Shown: positions 28,905-38,126 of the stretch, piece after piece | Position numbering within the stretch: the stretch's first letter is position 1 | Layout of the letters: each line of letters opens with the position of its first letter | NCBI GenBank assembly: GCA_027063065.1 | Contig: JAMOSO010000012.1 | Span: 6,623 to 70,622 of the forward strand | Direction of reading: 5' to 3' | Length of the DNA: 64,000 bases | Source: Planctomycetota bacterium | GTDB lineage: Bacteria > Planctomycetota > JAMOSO01 | The notes under the pieces: generated by a model | Told to the model about the DNA's origin: nothing | Seen by the model: the letters and a program-made list of their open reading frames with translations, nothing else | Database searches by the model: none | Program-made: the position numbers and the translations under genes

Positions 28905-30176
28905 ATGTTTAAAAAATATTTGCATTCCGCCAAATTTGAAATTTTAACTGTTTGGGCAATAGCAGTATTTGTTTTTTTAGCACCATTTAGATTGCATACA
29001 CAAGGGGCAAAGTCTATTGCTTACGCGATAATAATAGTGTATTTATTATCGCATTTATCAAAATTAAAAGTTTTTTTAATAAAAAACAAACCAATGTGGG
29101 TGTTGGTGATAATAACGATTCTTATATCAATATCGATAGGTTATTCTGTATCTAGTTATGAAACTATTCACGCTTTACGCAAATGGTTAAAATTAGTTGT
29201 TATTTTATGGGCTATTGCATTATTGTCAGTAAATAGTAAATATCGCGATTATATTATTGTGGCAGTTGCGTTAGGTGGAGCAGTTGTTTCGTCTGTGGCT
29301 ATGTTTAATTTTTATGCTGGCATACCAGATTCTTGTATGCAATTTATTCCTCATGCATTTGAATTGGTACATGTTGGACTGTCAAAATTTATGATCTGTA
29401 TAGTACCATTTGGTTTATGGTTGTTTTTGTCTTCTAAGAAGTATTCTTTATATTTCTGGATAGGTTTTTATAGTTTTGCCTCAGCTATATTGGTTGTGTT
29501 TTCAGGTATTGCGCGCGGAGGTTGGGTAGCTTTGGTGTGTTCTGTAATTCCATTATTGTTTTTATTTAAAAAACAAATATTTCGGCGTAGAATGATATTA
29601 TTTTTTGTTGTATTTTGCCTAAGTATAATTGTAAACATAAGTAGAATTAATAACAGAATAGTTAATGATGGGCATACTTCTAATAAGGTATTATCCGCAG
29701 AAATAGTTACAGAAGGTCAGAATGGCTTATTGAAAGGTCGGCCATTATTTTGGCGTGTTGGTTTAAATATGTGGTCAGATTCAGCACAAAGTATGTTATT
29801 TGGCACAGGTTTTGGATGGCATAATTTTAAATCAATGTTTGTGCATAGATATAAAATGTTGTATCCAAATAAACCTATTTTTGAAGTGCCATCGCATATG
29901 CATAATTTTTATATTAGTTTATTATTGCAACTAGGTATAGTTGGTGTAGTTTTGTTTTTATATTTCTTTATATATTTATTGTCAATAGCTAAACAATTAT
30001 TGGTTAGTGTTAGTTTAGATACAGCGTATTTATCTAGTTTGATGTTTATATCTTTATTTATGGCATTTATGTTTCAAAGTTTAATAGAGGAAGTTTCTTT
30101 AGATCAAGAAGGTTTATTGTTTTTTGCTATGGCAGGATTGTTAATGGCTACAAAATCAGAAGTGTGTGATGAATAA
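28905..30176 (+). CDS. O-antigen ligase / polymerase-like membrane protein
   Basis: A 423-aa protein with about ten to twelve membrane segments. Features typical of Wzy_C/WaaL proteins are present: ARGGWVAL near residue 205 with the conserved Arg-Gly, and a large periplasmic loop with FGTGFGWHNF and PSHMHNFYISLLLQLGIVGV, where the His is the conserved loop residue. It probably attaches or polymerises surface glycan. The downstream glycosyltransferase gene starts inside its 3' end. Confidence 0.82.
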   Translation: MFKKYLHSAKFEILTVWAIAVFVFLAPFRLHTQGAKSIAYAIIIVYLLSHLSKLKVFLIKNKPMWVLVIITILISISIGYSVSSYETIHALRKWLKLVVILWAIALLSVNSKYRDYIIVAVALGGAVVSSVAMFNFYAGIPDSCMQFIPHAFELVHVGLSKFMICIVPFGLWLFLSSKKYSLYFWIGFYSFASAILVVFSGIARGGWVALVCSVIPLLFLFKKQIFRRRMILFFVVFCLSIIVNISRINNRIVNDGHTSNKVLSAEIVTEGQNGLLKGRPLFWRVGLNMWSDSAQSMLFGTGFGWHNFKSMFVHRYKMLYPNKPIFEVPSHMHNFYISLLLQLGIVGVVLFLYFFIYLLSIAKQLLVSVSLDTAYLSSLMFISLFMAFMFQSLIEEVSLDQEGLLFFAMAGLLMATKSEVCDE

Positions 30177-31302
30177 GGTTTTTCATATAGTACCGCCATT
30201 TCAAACTATACCCTTGTCTAAAAGTAGCGGTATTAATTTGGTAGTTCAAAAAATTGCTGAGGGTACAAGTGATTTTGAAAACCATATTGTTTGCATTAGG
30301 CACCCAGAATATGTTGATGACGAATATCGTAATGGCGTGTATTATCATAGAGTTTATATAAGTGCAATTTATAAAAGAGTATTTCAAAAATGGACTAGAT
30401 GGGATCCTAATAGTTATGTAAAACGTGTTGCAAGGATAATTAATAAATATAAACCTCAAATATTACATTTTCATAATAAGCCAATGGTCATGGGTGGTGT
30501 AGTAAAACTGCTTACATATAAACCTAAAATTTTATATGAAGTTCATAATGAAAGTTCTGATCCTATACCTCATTGTTTTGATTGTTTGGTAGGGTGTAGT
30601 AAATTTATTATGAATAATATGGCTCAACGTAATAATTGGCATGGTATGTCTAGGGTTGTTTATAATGGAGTAGATTTAAACCGCTTTCATGCCACTATTG
30701 ATACACAGCCTAAAGTGTTTCAGAATCATAATTTAGAGAATAAATTTGTTATATTATGTATAGCACATATTTCTGAAATTAAAAATCCATTATTTTTAGT
30801 AGAAACAATAGTTCAAAAATTATCCAATTTTTCACAGATTAGACTATTAATTGCTGGTCAAATAAGGCGTGATAAAAACCCTAATGAGGATAGAACTAAA
30901 TATGCACGCAAAGTAATAGAAGCTTCTGACGAGCGTATTATTTTGTTAGATCATGTTGATTACCAAGATATGCCAAGGTTGTTAAATATGTGCGATTTGT
31001 ATATTCAACCATCCAAAAGCGAAGCTATGTGTTTAAGTGTTTTTGAAGCAATGGCAACTAAAAAGCCTGTGATTGTAACTCGTGCAGGTGGTTTGCCAGA
31101 ATCAGTTGGTTTAAACCAAGAGGGTGGGATTATTGTCGATTTAGACAATAAGCAAGAGTTGGCAAATGCCATTAAGTCTTTTATTGAAGATAAGTCATTT
31201 TTACAAGCTCAAGCCGAAAAAGCGTACAATAGGGTAGTTGATTTTTCTTGGCAACGCACAGTTTCAGAAGCCCAAGCTTTATATACTGAAATTTTACAAT
31301 AA
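30169..31302 (+). CDS. Glycosyltransferase family 4
   Basis: A 377-aa GT-B retaining glycosyltransferase. The N-terminal half has SSGINLVVQKIAEG and the acceptor-side HFHNKP. The C-terminal Rossmann half has ILCIAHISEIKNP, the nucleotide-sugar site SKSEAMCLSVFEAMA (EX7E motif) and GGLPE. ATG 30169 is used rather than the GTG three bases before it. It overlaps the ligase-like gene by 8 bp and likely builds the glycan that protein handles. Confidence 0.9.
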   Translation: MNKVFHIVPPFQTIPLSKSSGINLVVQKIAEGTSDFENHIVCIRHPEYVDDEYRNGVYYHRVYISAIYKRVFQKWTRWDPNSYVKRVARIINKYKPQILHFHNKPMVMGGVVKLLTYKPKILYEVHNESSDPIPHCFDCLVGCSKFIMNNMAQRNNWHGMSRVVYNGVDLNRFHATIDTQPKVFQNHNLENKFVILCIAHISEIKNPLFLVETIVQKLSNFSQIRLLIAGQIRRDKNPNEDRTKYARKVIEASDERIILLDHVDYQDMPRLLNMCDLYIQPSKSEAMCLSVFEAMATKKPVIVTRAGGLPESVGLNQEGGIIVDLDNKQELANAIKSFIEDKSFLQAQAEKAYNRVVDFSWQRTVSEAQALYTEILQ

Positions 31303-31350
31303 TACTTAACTTAATTTTAATTTGTTTTTACAGAAATTACTGAGTTTGAG

Positions 31351-31671
31351 TTATTCATACATATCAACAAACCCGCCGTCTGGAAAACGCAATCCACTTA
31401 GTATTAAACCAATGTCTTTGGCACAGCGACGCATATAAAAATTCATAGTAGCAAGTTCACGATGGTTTGATAATAAAAAAGGTATTGCAACGGCATTACA
31501 TTCTTTGCCATTTAGCAAACCTGTACAGGGTTCGATTTTATCTAGTATAACTGCTTGTGCAAAATCGAATGTCAGCCTATGTCTGTCAATAAGTATCCTT
31601 AATTGGGTAATTTTATCCTTAAAAGAGTCTTCATCTAAATTTTGACATAATATATAAGTCAATTCTTGCAT
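31351..31671 (-). CDS. Small protein of unknown function
   Basis: A 106-aa soluble protein with no recognised domain. It begins MQELTYILCQNLDEDSF and contains three Cys (9, 49 and 58) spaced too far apart for an obvious metal site. AAGGAA lies 9 nt before the ATG, supporting it as a real gene. It converges with the GT4 gene and follows aroC by about 95 bp. Confidence 0.5.
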   Translation of the reverse strand: MQELTYILCQNLDEDSFKDKITQLRILIDRHRLTFDFAQAVILDKIEPCTGLLNGKECNAVAIPFLLSNHRELATMNFYMRRCAKDIGLILSGLRFPDGGFVDMYE

Positions 31672-31765
31672 ATTTGCATTCCTTAGAGTGTTTTATATGT
31701 AATCTTTGAAATAGATTAAAATTATTTGCTTAGATTTGTTTGTTTTTACAGTATTTATACATTTA

Positions 31766-32854
31766 TTAATGTAATTGCATCGCATTTTGACGTAAGGCGT
31801 GGTCGGCTAGTGTAATAGCTACCATTGCTTCGGCGATTGGTATAAAGCGTGGCAATAAACAAGGGTCATGACGTCCTTTGGTGCTGATGGTAGTTTTTTG
31901 TTTGTAGGTGTTGACCGTGTTTTGTGTTTGAGGTAATGACGAAGTTGGTTTAATAGCTGCGCGAATTAATATCGGCATACCGCTACTGATACCGCCTAAA
32001 ATACCACCATGATTATTTGTTGATGTGATGATATGATTGTCTGCAATATTAAAACAATCGTTATTTTCAGAGCCTTTTGCAGTGGCTACTGCAAAGCCTG
32101 ACCCAAATTCTACACCCGTAACAGCGGGAACGGAAAACAATGCCTTGGCTAAATCTGCTTTGAGTCTATCAAATACGGGTTCACCCCATCCTGCCGGTAA
32201 GCCTGTGGCGATAATTTGTGCAATACCTCCTATAGAATCTTTTTCTTCGTGTAATTTATGAATGAGAGCTTCCATTTTAATGGCAGTATTGACATCAGGG
32301 CAACGTACAGGATTGGCTTCAATTTGTGATGATGTAATTAATTCAGGGTTATTAATATTGGCGATAATATCGCCTACTTGTTGGGTATAAGCTAAAATAT
32401 TGACATTCCAATATTGTTTTAATAATTTTTTTGCAACTGCACCAGCGGCTACTCTGACGTTGGTTTCTCTGGCACTAGCCCGTCCACCACCGCGATAATC
32501 TCTAAAGCCGTATTTAGCATTATAAGTAAAGTCTGCATGTCCAGGGCGGTAGTTATCTTTAATGTTAGAATAATCTTTAGAGCGTTGATCTGTATTGCGG
32601 ATTAAAACTGCTAATGAAGTGCCTGTAGTGCGCCCTTCAAAAACTCCAGATAAGATTTCGGCTTGATCTGCTTCTTGGCGTTGGGTTACTATTTTGCTTT
32701 GCCCAGGGCGACGACGGTCTAAATCGGGCTGAATATCGTCAATGGATAATTTTAAGCCGGCAGGTACACCATCAATGATAACCACATTGCCAGGACCATG
32801 AGACTCTCCAGCAGTTGTGATTTTAAAAGTAGTTCCGATGCTGTTGCCTGCCAT
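31766..32854 (-). CDS. aroC: Chorismate synthase
   Basis: The last enzyme of the shikimate pathway, FMN-dependent. Signatures: GTTFKITTAGESHGPGNVVIIDG at the start, RRPGQSKIVTQRQE, ARETNVRVAAGAVA, and GILGGISSGMPI with the later RHDPCLLPR motif. Length 362 aa is usual. GGAAA precedes the ATG. It follows aroK by 9 bp in a htpG-aroK-aroC run. Confidence 0.97.
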   Translation of the reverse strand: MAGNSIGTTFKITTAGESHGPGNVVIIDGVPAGLKLSIDDIQPDLDRRRPGQSKIVTQRQEADQAEILSGVFEGRTTGTSLAVLIRNTDQRSKDYSNIKDNYRPGHADFTYNAKYGFRDYRGGGRASARETNVRVAAGAVAKKLLKQYWNVNILAYTQQVGDIIANINNPELITSSQIEANPVRCPDVNTAIKMEALIHKLHEEKDSIGGIAQIIATGLPAGWGEPVFDRLKADLAKALFSVPAVTGVEFGSGFAVATAKGSENNDCFNIADNHIITSTNNHGGILGGISSGMPILIRAAIKPTSSLPQTQNTVNTYKQKTTISTKGRHDPCLLPRFIPIAEAMVAITLADHALRQNAMQLH

Positions 32855-32863
32855 AGTAATTTC

Positions 32864-33382
32864 CTAAGAGATAAAGTTAAATTCTGCTAAAATTTTATCA
32901 GCCACTTCTTCGATGGTCAATAAATCAGTATTAATGCAAGAGTTTGCTAGTTGTTTATAGATTGGTGTACGTTGATTTAAAATTTCTTGTAAATATTCAA
33001 CGGTAGGATTATTTTGTAAGAAAGCAGGTAATCCTTTTTTGATTTTCATTCTATCAAATAATGTTTTTGCTGACGCATTTATCCAAACTATTTTACCTAT
33101 TGTATTGAGCAATGAATGATTGGCTATACATAAAGGAGTACCACCACCTGTCGACAATACTGTTTTGGTTAAACTGCTACAATTTTGCAAAGCTTGGGCT
33201 TCTAACTTTCTAAATGCATCCTCGCCGTCCTGAATAAAAATTTCACGACAACTGCGTTTATGTTTGTCTAATTGGATAATTTCTAAGTCTAAATCTAAAA
33301 ATTGATAATTGAGACGGTGGGCAATTACTTTACCCACCGCCGATTTACCACAACTGGTAAAACCAATTAAAACTAAATTCAT
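32864..33382 (-). CDS. aroK: Shikimate kinase
   Basis: A 172-aa P-loop kinase phosphorylating shikimate. The Walker A-like GFTSCGKSAVGK, the shikimate-binding DLDLEII (D33 region), SCREIFIQDGEDAFRKLE and LSTGGG (the Gly-rich substrate loop) are all present. Its start overlaps the htpG stop as TAATG, so it is translated after htpG. The gene order with aroC is functionally sensible. Confidence 0.95.
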   Translation of the reverse strand: MNLVLIGFTSCGKSAVGKVIAHRLNYQFLDLDLEIIQLDKHKRSCREIFIQDGEDAFRKLEAQALQNCSSLTKTVLSTGGGTPLCIANHSLLNTIGKIVWINASAKTLFDRMKIKKGLPAFLQNNPTVEYLQEILNQRTPIYKQLANSCINTDLLTIEEVADKILAEFNFIS

Positions 33383-35196
33383 TAGCTAGCTAATATGCTA
33401 ATAATTTTATTACTACGGTTAATAAATTCACCCATTTTAGTTGGATCAAAATTGTTTTGACCTATTAGGGCTAGATCGTGCACGTGCTTACAGATTAAAT
33501 CTACTTCTGTAGTCTTTTTGGCAGCATCTAAGCTAGTTAATTTGGCTGCTAAAGGACTAGCTGAATTAATAATCAAATCATATTCATCGACAAAGGTGCG
33601 TTCGGTTAAGTTCATCGCCTGCATTTCATGTAAGCGGCGTTGATGTTCTGGTAAAATCACTACAGCAGGGATATCAGCAGAACCTAATTCTTTGACTTCT
33701 ATTTTGACTTTTTTATCACCAATTGATTTTTTAAATAACTTGATAATCTGTTTATTTTCTTTTTGCTCTTCTTTACTGTCTTCTTTGTCGGCATTAGTAG
33801 TAGCATCTTCTAAATTAGAATCAATACGTTGAAATTTCATACCGCCGCCACCATATTCTAAAAATTGAATTAGATGTGGATCTATAGAAGAGTTTAAAAT
33901 AAGCACTTCTTTATTTTGTTTTTTAAACATTTCTATGTAACTGGCTTGTGCGTGTTCATCACTGGCGTAATAAATTTTATTTTCGTGATTTTCTTTGGCG
34001 CGCTCTAAGTAATCGCTTAAATTTGTCCATTCACCAGAATTAGCACTTTTAAATATAATGCTATCTTTGACTCGATCATAAAATTCGCGATCTTGAATAG
34101 CGCCAATTTTAACTACAGGGTTAATATCTTTCCAAAAGCCAACGTAGTCGTCAAAGTTGTTTTTGCGTAAACCATTTAATTTATCGGCGATTTTTTTGGT
34201 GATACGTGCGGCAATTTTCTTTAATTTTGGATTGCCCTGCAATGATGAGCGGCTTACATTTAATGGCATATCTGGCCAATCGATAACACCGCGTAACATC
34301 TCTAAAAATGGAGGTACTATATCCTGGGTTTCATCAGTTACGAATACCTGATTGCTAAACAATTTAATGCGACCTTTATTGCCATTAGGATCATTGGTTA
34401 ATTTTGGAAAATATAAAATACCACGTAGATTTAATGGTAAGTCAAAATTTAAATGAATCCAAAACAAAGGTTCTTCGCCAGTTGGAAACATTTTAGTGTA
34501 AAATTCTTTATATTGTTTTTCTTTAACTTGAGAAGGGTTTTCTGCCCAAATAGCTTTTTCAGTATTAATTTGATTGTCGTTTAATTTTAAATCAAACGGG
34601 CAATATTGCCAATAGCGCTCCATAGTTTGACGTGTGGAATACTCATCGGCAAAATTTTCAGAATCTTTATCCAAGTATAGTGTTATTTCTGTGCCAACAT
34701 CCGTTTTGTCGCAACTGTCCATTGAGAACGATGTAGAACCATCGCATTCCCAGTAAACTGCTTCTGCGCCTTCTTGAAATGAAAGGGTGCGGATTTCGAC
34801 TTTAGTAGAAACCATAAAAGAAGAATAAAAACCCAACCCAAAGTGCCCAATAACTTGAGCGTCTTGGCCAGCATCTTTAAACTTTTTAACAAAGTCCTCT
34901 GCGCTAGAAAGAGCTATTTGATTGATGTATTTTTTTACTTCTTCAGCGGTCATACCAAGACCGGTATCTTTAATAGTGATGGTCTTTTTTTCAGAATCGG
35001 TGGTAACAGTAATGTTATGTTTAATATCCTTGTGATTGCTTTCACCAGTAATAATTAAATGATGATGTTTAGTGATAGCATCCACTGCATTTGAGAGCAA
35101 TTCACGCAGAAAAATATCGTGCTCAGAATACAGCCATTTTTTAATAATTGGAAATAAGTCATCTGTACTTACAGAAATAGTGCCTTTTTCAGCCAT
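33382..35196 (-). CDS. htpG: Hsp90-family chaperone HtpG
   Basis: A 604-aa bacterial Hsp90. The ATPase domain has FLRELLSNAVDAI, DTGLGMT and IGHFGLGFYSSFMV; the middle domain has PLNVSRSSLQGN; the C-terminal dimerisation region is shorter and ends FINRSNKIISILAS. A near-consensus promoter lies 38-65 bp upstream of the ATG. The acidic, Lys/Glu-rich linker near residues 455-480 is in the expected position for a variable segment. Confidence 0.97.
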   Translation of the reverse strand: MAEKGTISVSTDDLFPIIKKWLYSEHDIFLRELLSNAVDAITKHHHLIITGESNHKDIKHNITVTTDSEKKTITIKDTGLGMTAEEVKKYINQIALSSAEDFVKKFKDAGQDAQVIGHFGLGFYSSFMVSTKVEIRTLSFQEGAEAVYWECDGSTSFSMDSCDKTDVGTEITLYLDKDSENFADEYSTRQTMERYWQYCPFDLKLNDNQINTEKAIWAENPSQVKEKQYKEFYTKMFPTGEEPLFWIHLNFDLPLNLRGILYFPKLTNDPNGNKGRIKLFSNQVFVTDETQDIVPPFLEMLRGVIDWPDMPLNVSRSSLQGNPKLKKIAARITKKIADKLNGLRKNNFDDYVGFWKDINPVVKIGAIQDREFYDRVKDSIIFKSANSGEWTNLSDYLERAKENHENKIYYASDEHAQASYIEMFKKQNKEVLILNSSIDPHLIQFLEYGGGGMKFQRIDSNLEDATTNADKEDSKEEQKENKQIIKLFKKSIGDKKVKIEVKELGSADIPAVVILPEHQRRLHEMQAMNLTERTFVDEYDLIINSASPLAAKLTSLDAAKKTTEVDLICKHVHDLALIGQNNFDPTKMGEFINRSNKIISILAS

Positions 35197-35233
35197 ATTA
35201 AGTCTCCATAATGTGAATAAAATAAAGGCAGAA

Positions 35234-35261
35234 TTATAGCCTTAATATGCTTTGGTTCAAG
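35234..35261 (-). promoter_or_regulatory. Promoter of htpG-aroK-aroC
   Basis: On the minus strand TTGAAC, a 16-nt spacer, then TATAAT. It lies in the 126-bp divergent gap with rlmC. No CIRCE or obvious heat-shock operator is seen. Confidence 0.6.
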
Positions 35262-35322
35262 CTTAACAATTGGTATTTTTTCAGCTTTATTCATACAAAA
35301 AAACCTTTAAGATTAACTGCAT

Positions 35323-36456
35323 ATGATTAAATGTATTTATTTTGATACACAGCAATGTAATTCATGTAATTTTATGGATATTGGCTATGCAAAAAGCATA
35401 GCGGTTAAACAACAAATATGTGATAATGCCTTTGCCGGTATTGTTAATCCTATAGTTCCTAGTGATTATGTAATACAATCTCGCAATAAAGCTAAAATAG
35501 GAGTGTTGGGTTCGGTTGATGAACCAATTTTTGGTTTTTTAGATAGAGATGGCAATGCTCATGATATTGTACATTGCCCATTGCATTTGGCAGATATTAA
35601 CAGTTTATTATCTTTGATTAAGGATAATCTTAAAAATTATAAATTAATTCCTTATGATATTATAACGCGTAGAGGTGAGTTAAAATATCTATTAGTTACC
35701 CAAAGTGAACAAACTCAAGAGATTATGTTGCGTTTTGTTTTGCGTTCTAGTGAATCAACACCACGCATTAAAAAACTATTTAAAGAAGTTTTAAAAGATA
35801 AATTTGCACAATTAAAGGTGCTGACAGTTAATATTCAACCTGAACCTAAGGCTGTTCTGGAGGGGCAAAAAGAGATTTATTTAACTGATGCAACTGTGAT
35901 TAATGCTGATTTAGATGATGTTAAATTAGTGTTGGGCACGCGTAGTTTTTTTCAAATCAATTCAAATGTAGCAATTAAACTTTATAGACAAGTAGGTCAA
36001 ATTTTAGACAATATCCAATCTAAATCGTTATTAGATTTATATTGTGGGGTGGGCGCATTTGCTTTATTTGCAGCTCAATCTAATCGCAATGTGCTTGGGG
36101 TTGAAATTTCTAAAGAGGCTATAAGATGTGCTAATTTAGCTAAACAGCAACATAAAGCATCTAAGTGTATTGAATTTATTGCAGACGATGTATCAAATTT
36201 TATTAAAAATAATAGCAGATTTTTTGATGTTGTTTTAGTTAATCCGCCACGTAGAGGCTTAAACGATATAATTATTAAGCATATTATTAAACTCTCTCCC
36301 GAGCATATTATTTATTCTAGTTGTAACATTAAGACACTAAAACGTGATATTAATGAGTTGAGTTCGCAATATGTTTTAATGGAGATAACTCCTTTTGATA
36401 TGTTTGCCATGACAGCACATATAGAGTGTTTGGCTCTATTTAAAAAAAGGATTTAG
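35323..36456 (+). CDS. rlmC: 23S rRNA (uracil-5-)-methyltransferase RlmC-like
   Basis: A 377-aa RumB/RlmC-type SAM methyltransferase. The N-terminus MIKCIYFDTQQCNSCNFM and the later VHCPLH supply the four Fe-S cysteines. The catalytic domain has LLDLYCGVGAFALFAA for SAM, VNPPRRGL, and the nucleophile Cys in YSSCNIKTLKRDI. There is no TRAM domain, which separates it from RlmD. No clear ribosome site is seen. Confidence 0.9.
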   Translation: MIKCIYFDTQQCNSCNFMDIGYAKSIAVKQQICDNAFAGIVNPIVPSDYVIQSRNKAKIGVLGSVDEPIFGFLDRDGNAHDIVHCPLHLADINSLLSLIKDNLKNYKLIPYDIITRRGELKYLLVTQSEQTQEIMLRFVLRSSESTPRIKKLFKEVLKDKFAQLKVLTVNIQPEPKAVLEGQKEIYLTDATVINADLDDVKLVLGTRSFFQINSNVAIKLYRQVGQILDNIQSKSLLDLYCGVGAFALFAAQSNRNVLGVEISKEAIRCANLAKQQHKASKCIEFIADDVSNFIKNNSRFFDVVLVNPPRRGLNDIIIKHIIKLSPEHIIYSSCNIKTLKRDINELSSQYVLMEITPFDMFAMTAHIECLALFKKRI

Positions 36457-36491
36457 ATTTGTTTGTGGAATATATTTAAGACGTTATATCG

Positions 36492-36515
36492 ATAAGACAA
36501 GTTGTCTTATATAAT
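36492..36515 (+). promoter_or_regulatory. 19-bp palindrome abutting a -10 box, upstream of the HD-GYP-hemerythrin gene
   Basis: ATAAGACAA (36492-36500) and TTGTCTTAT (36502-36510) are perfect reverse complements around a single G. TATAAT (36510-36515) overlaps the last base, and the gene starts at 36537. The position suits a repressor or activator site. A hairpin reading (7-bp stem, AAGTT loop) as the rlmC terminator is possible but no U-run follows. Confidence 0.5.
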
Positions 36516-36536
36516 CTGTAATTTAAGGAAATTTAA

Positions 36537-38126
36537 ATGGATGTTGATAAAAGTATTTTTACAACGACCGCTGAGGTTGTTTCAGAGCTGTTACAAACTA
36601 CGTTTAAGGAATATTCAATCCAAATGCATTTTGCAGAGCTCTTGCGGATATTATCTAAGTTGGCTTGGTTAAAGATAGACGATAAGGGCTGTGTGTTTTT
36701 GCTTAATAAACACAATGAGCTTGTCATGATAGCTCATAAAAATTTTAATAAAAATGAGTTAACTACTTGTGCTAAAGTTGCAGCTGGTCAATGTTATTGC
36801 GGTAAAGCTGCCGCTTTAAAAACAATTGTTTATCGAGATAACAATGAACACATAGGTGTTGAGTTTCAAGGCGAAACAACTCAAAAACATTATTCTATTC
36901 CACTGTTGGCCGGTAAAGAATTATTAGGTGTTGTAGTTCTTTACTTTGCAGAGGAGCATAATCCGCAAGAAGAAGAAAAAAGCTTTTTAACTTTTTTATC
37001 AACGGCCTTATCCACTGTTATTGGTAAAAAGATTTTAGAGGAAAAATTTAAAATTAATCAGTTTAGAGCGGAGTATTTTCAAAGGGAGCTTTTGCATAAA
37101 TTGGTAATAGCTTCAGAATTTAGAGATAACGAAACAGGCAACCATGTTAGACGGGTAACAGATTATGCTGTTTTATTAGGTAAAAAATTAAATTTATCTA
37201 ATCATCAAATTGAATTATTAAAAAATGGTATCCCTTTGCATGATGTTGGTAAGATTGCAATTCAGGATTCTATTTTGTTAAAACCAGACAAATTAACAAA
37301 AGCCGAGTTTGACATTATCAAGACGCATACTACAGCAGGTGCTAATTTGTTAAAAGAAACAACTAGCGAATATTTAGAAGTAGCTAAAGATATAGCTTTA
37401 AGCCATCATGAAAAATGGGACGGTAGCGGTTATCCACGTGGCTTAAAAAGAGAAGAAATACCTCTATTTGCTAGAATTTGCGCAGTGGCAGATGTTTTTG
37501 ATGCGCTTAGCTCTGCTAGGCCGTATAAACAAGCGTGGGCATTAGATGATATTTTAAATTTATTAAAAAAAGAATCAGGTAAACATTTTGACCCTAATTT
37601 AATTGAAATATTCTTGGATTCTATAGATGAAGTATTACAAATTCAGTCTTTATATCAAGATGCTGTTATTGATATTGAACAACGTGAAATAGGTATAAAA
37701 TTTGCCAATCAGGATGAGACTTTTGTAGCTTGGTCGGATAATCTTTTAACAGGTATCGATGTTGTCGATAATGAACATAAATATTTAATTAGATTGATTA
37801 ATAATTTATATAGCAATATAGAGCATGCATTAGGTATAGAAACTATTATTGCCACTTTACGAGAGTTACGAGAATATACTTTTATCCATTTTAGAGATGA
37901 AGAGAAAATATTGAAGAAATACAAATATAATGATATTAAACATCATATTCGTTTGCATAGATTTTTTGAAAAAAGACTTGAAATATTTGAAAACGAAATT
38001 ATGGAAATGCCGTTTTTAATAGGCTTTGAGATTTTAGATTTCTTAAAAGATTGGTTAGTAAAGCATATTTTGCTAGTAGATACTAAAATAAAAGAAAACT
38101 TAGAGGGTCTCCAAGAAATTAAGTAG
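36537..38126 (+). CDS. GAF - HD-GYP phosphodiesterase - hemerythrin fusion
   Basis: A 529-aa predicted c-di-GMP phosphodiesterase with an oxygen-binding tail. Residues about 20-175 form a GAF domain containing the conserved GQCYCGKAA. HD-GYP follows with H235-D236 in HDVGKIAI and HHEKWDGSGYP. Residues about 395-525 are a bacteriohemerythrin with all expected di-iron ligands: DNEHKY, HFRDEE, HIRLH and HILLVD. Oxygen or redox state should tune c-di-GMP breakdown. AAGGAAA precedes ATG 36537. The last 27 bp overlap the convergent rnd gene. Confidence 0.93.
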   Translation: MDVDKSIFTTTAEVVSELLQTTFKEYSIQMHFAELLRILSKLAWLKIDDKGCVFLLNKHNELVMIAHKNFNKNELTTCAKVAAGQCYCGKAAALKTIVYRDNNEHIGVEFQGETTQKHYSIPLLAGKELLGVVVLYFAEEHNPQEEEKSFLTFLSTALSTVIGKKILEEKFKINQFRAEYFQRELLHKLVIASEFRDNETGNHVRRVTDYAVLLGKKLNLSNHQIELLKNGIPLHDVGKIAIQDSILLKPDKLTKAEFDIIKTHTTAGANLLKETTSEYLEVAKDIALSHHEKWDGSGYPRGLKREEIPLFARICAVADVFDALSSARPYKQAWALDDILNLLKKESGKHFDPNLIEIFLDSIDEVLQIQSLYQDAVIDIEQREIGIKFANQDETFVAWSDNLLTGIDVVDNEHKYLIRLINNLYSNIEHALGIETIIATLRELREYTFIHFRDEEKILKKYKYNDIKHHIRLHRFFEKRLEIFENEIMEMPFLIGFEILDFLKDWLVKHILLVDTKIKENLEGLQEIK

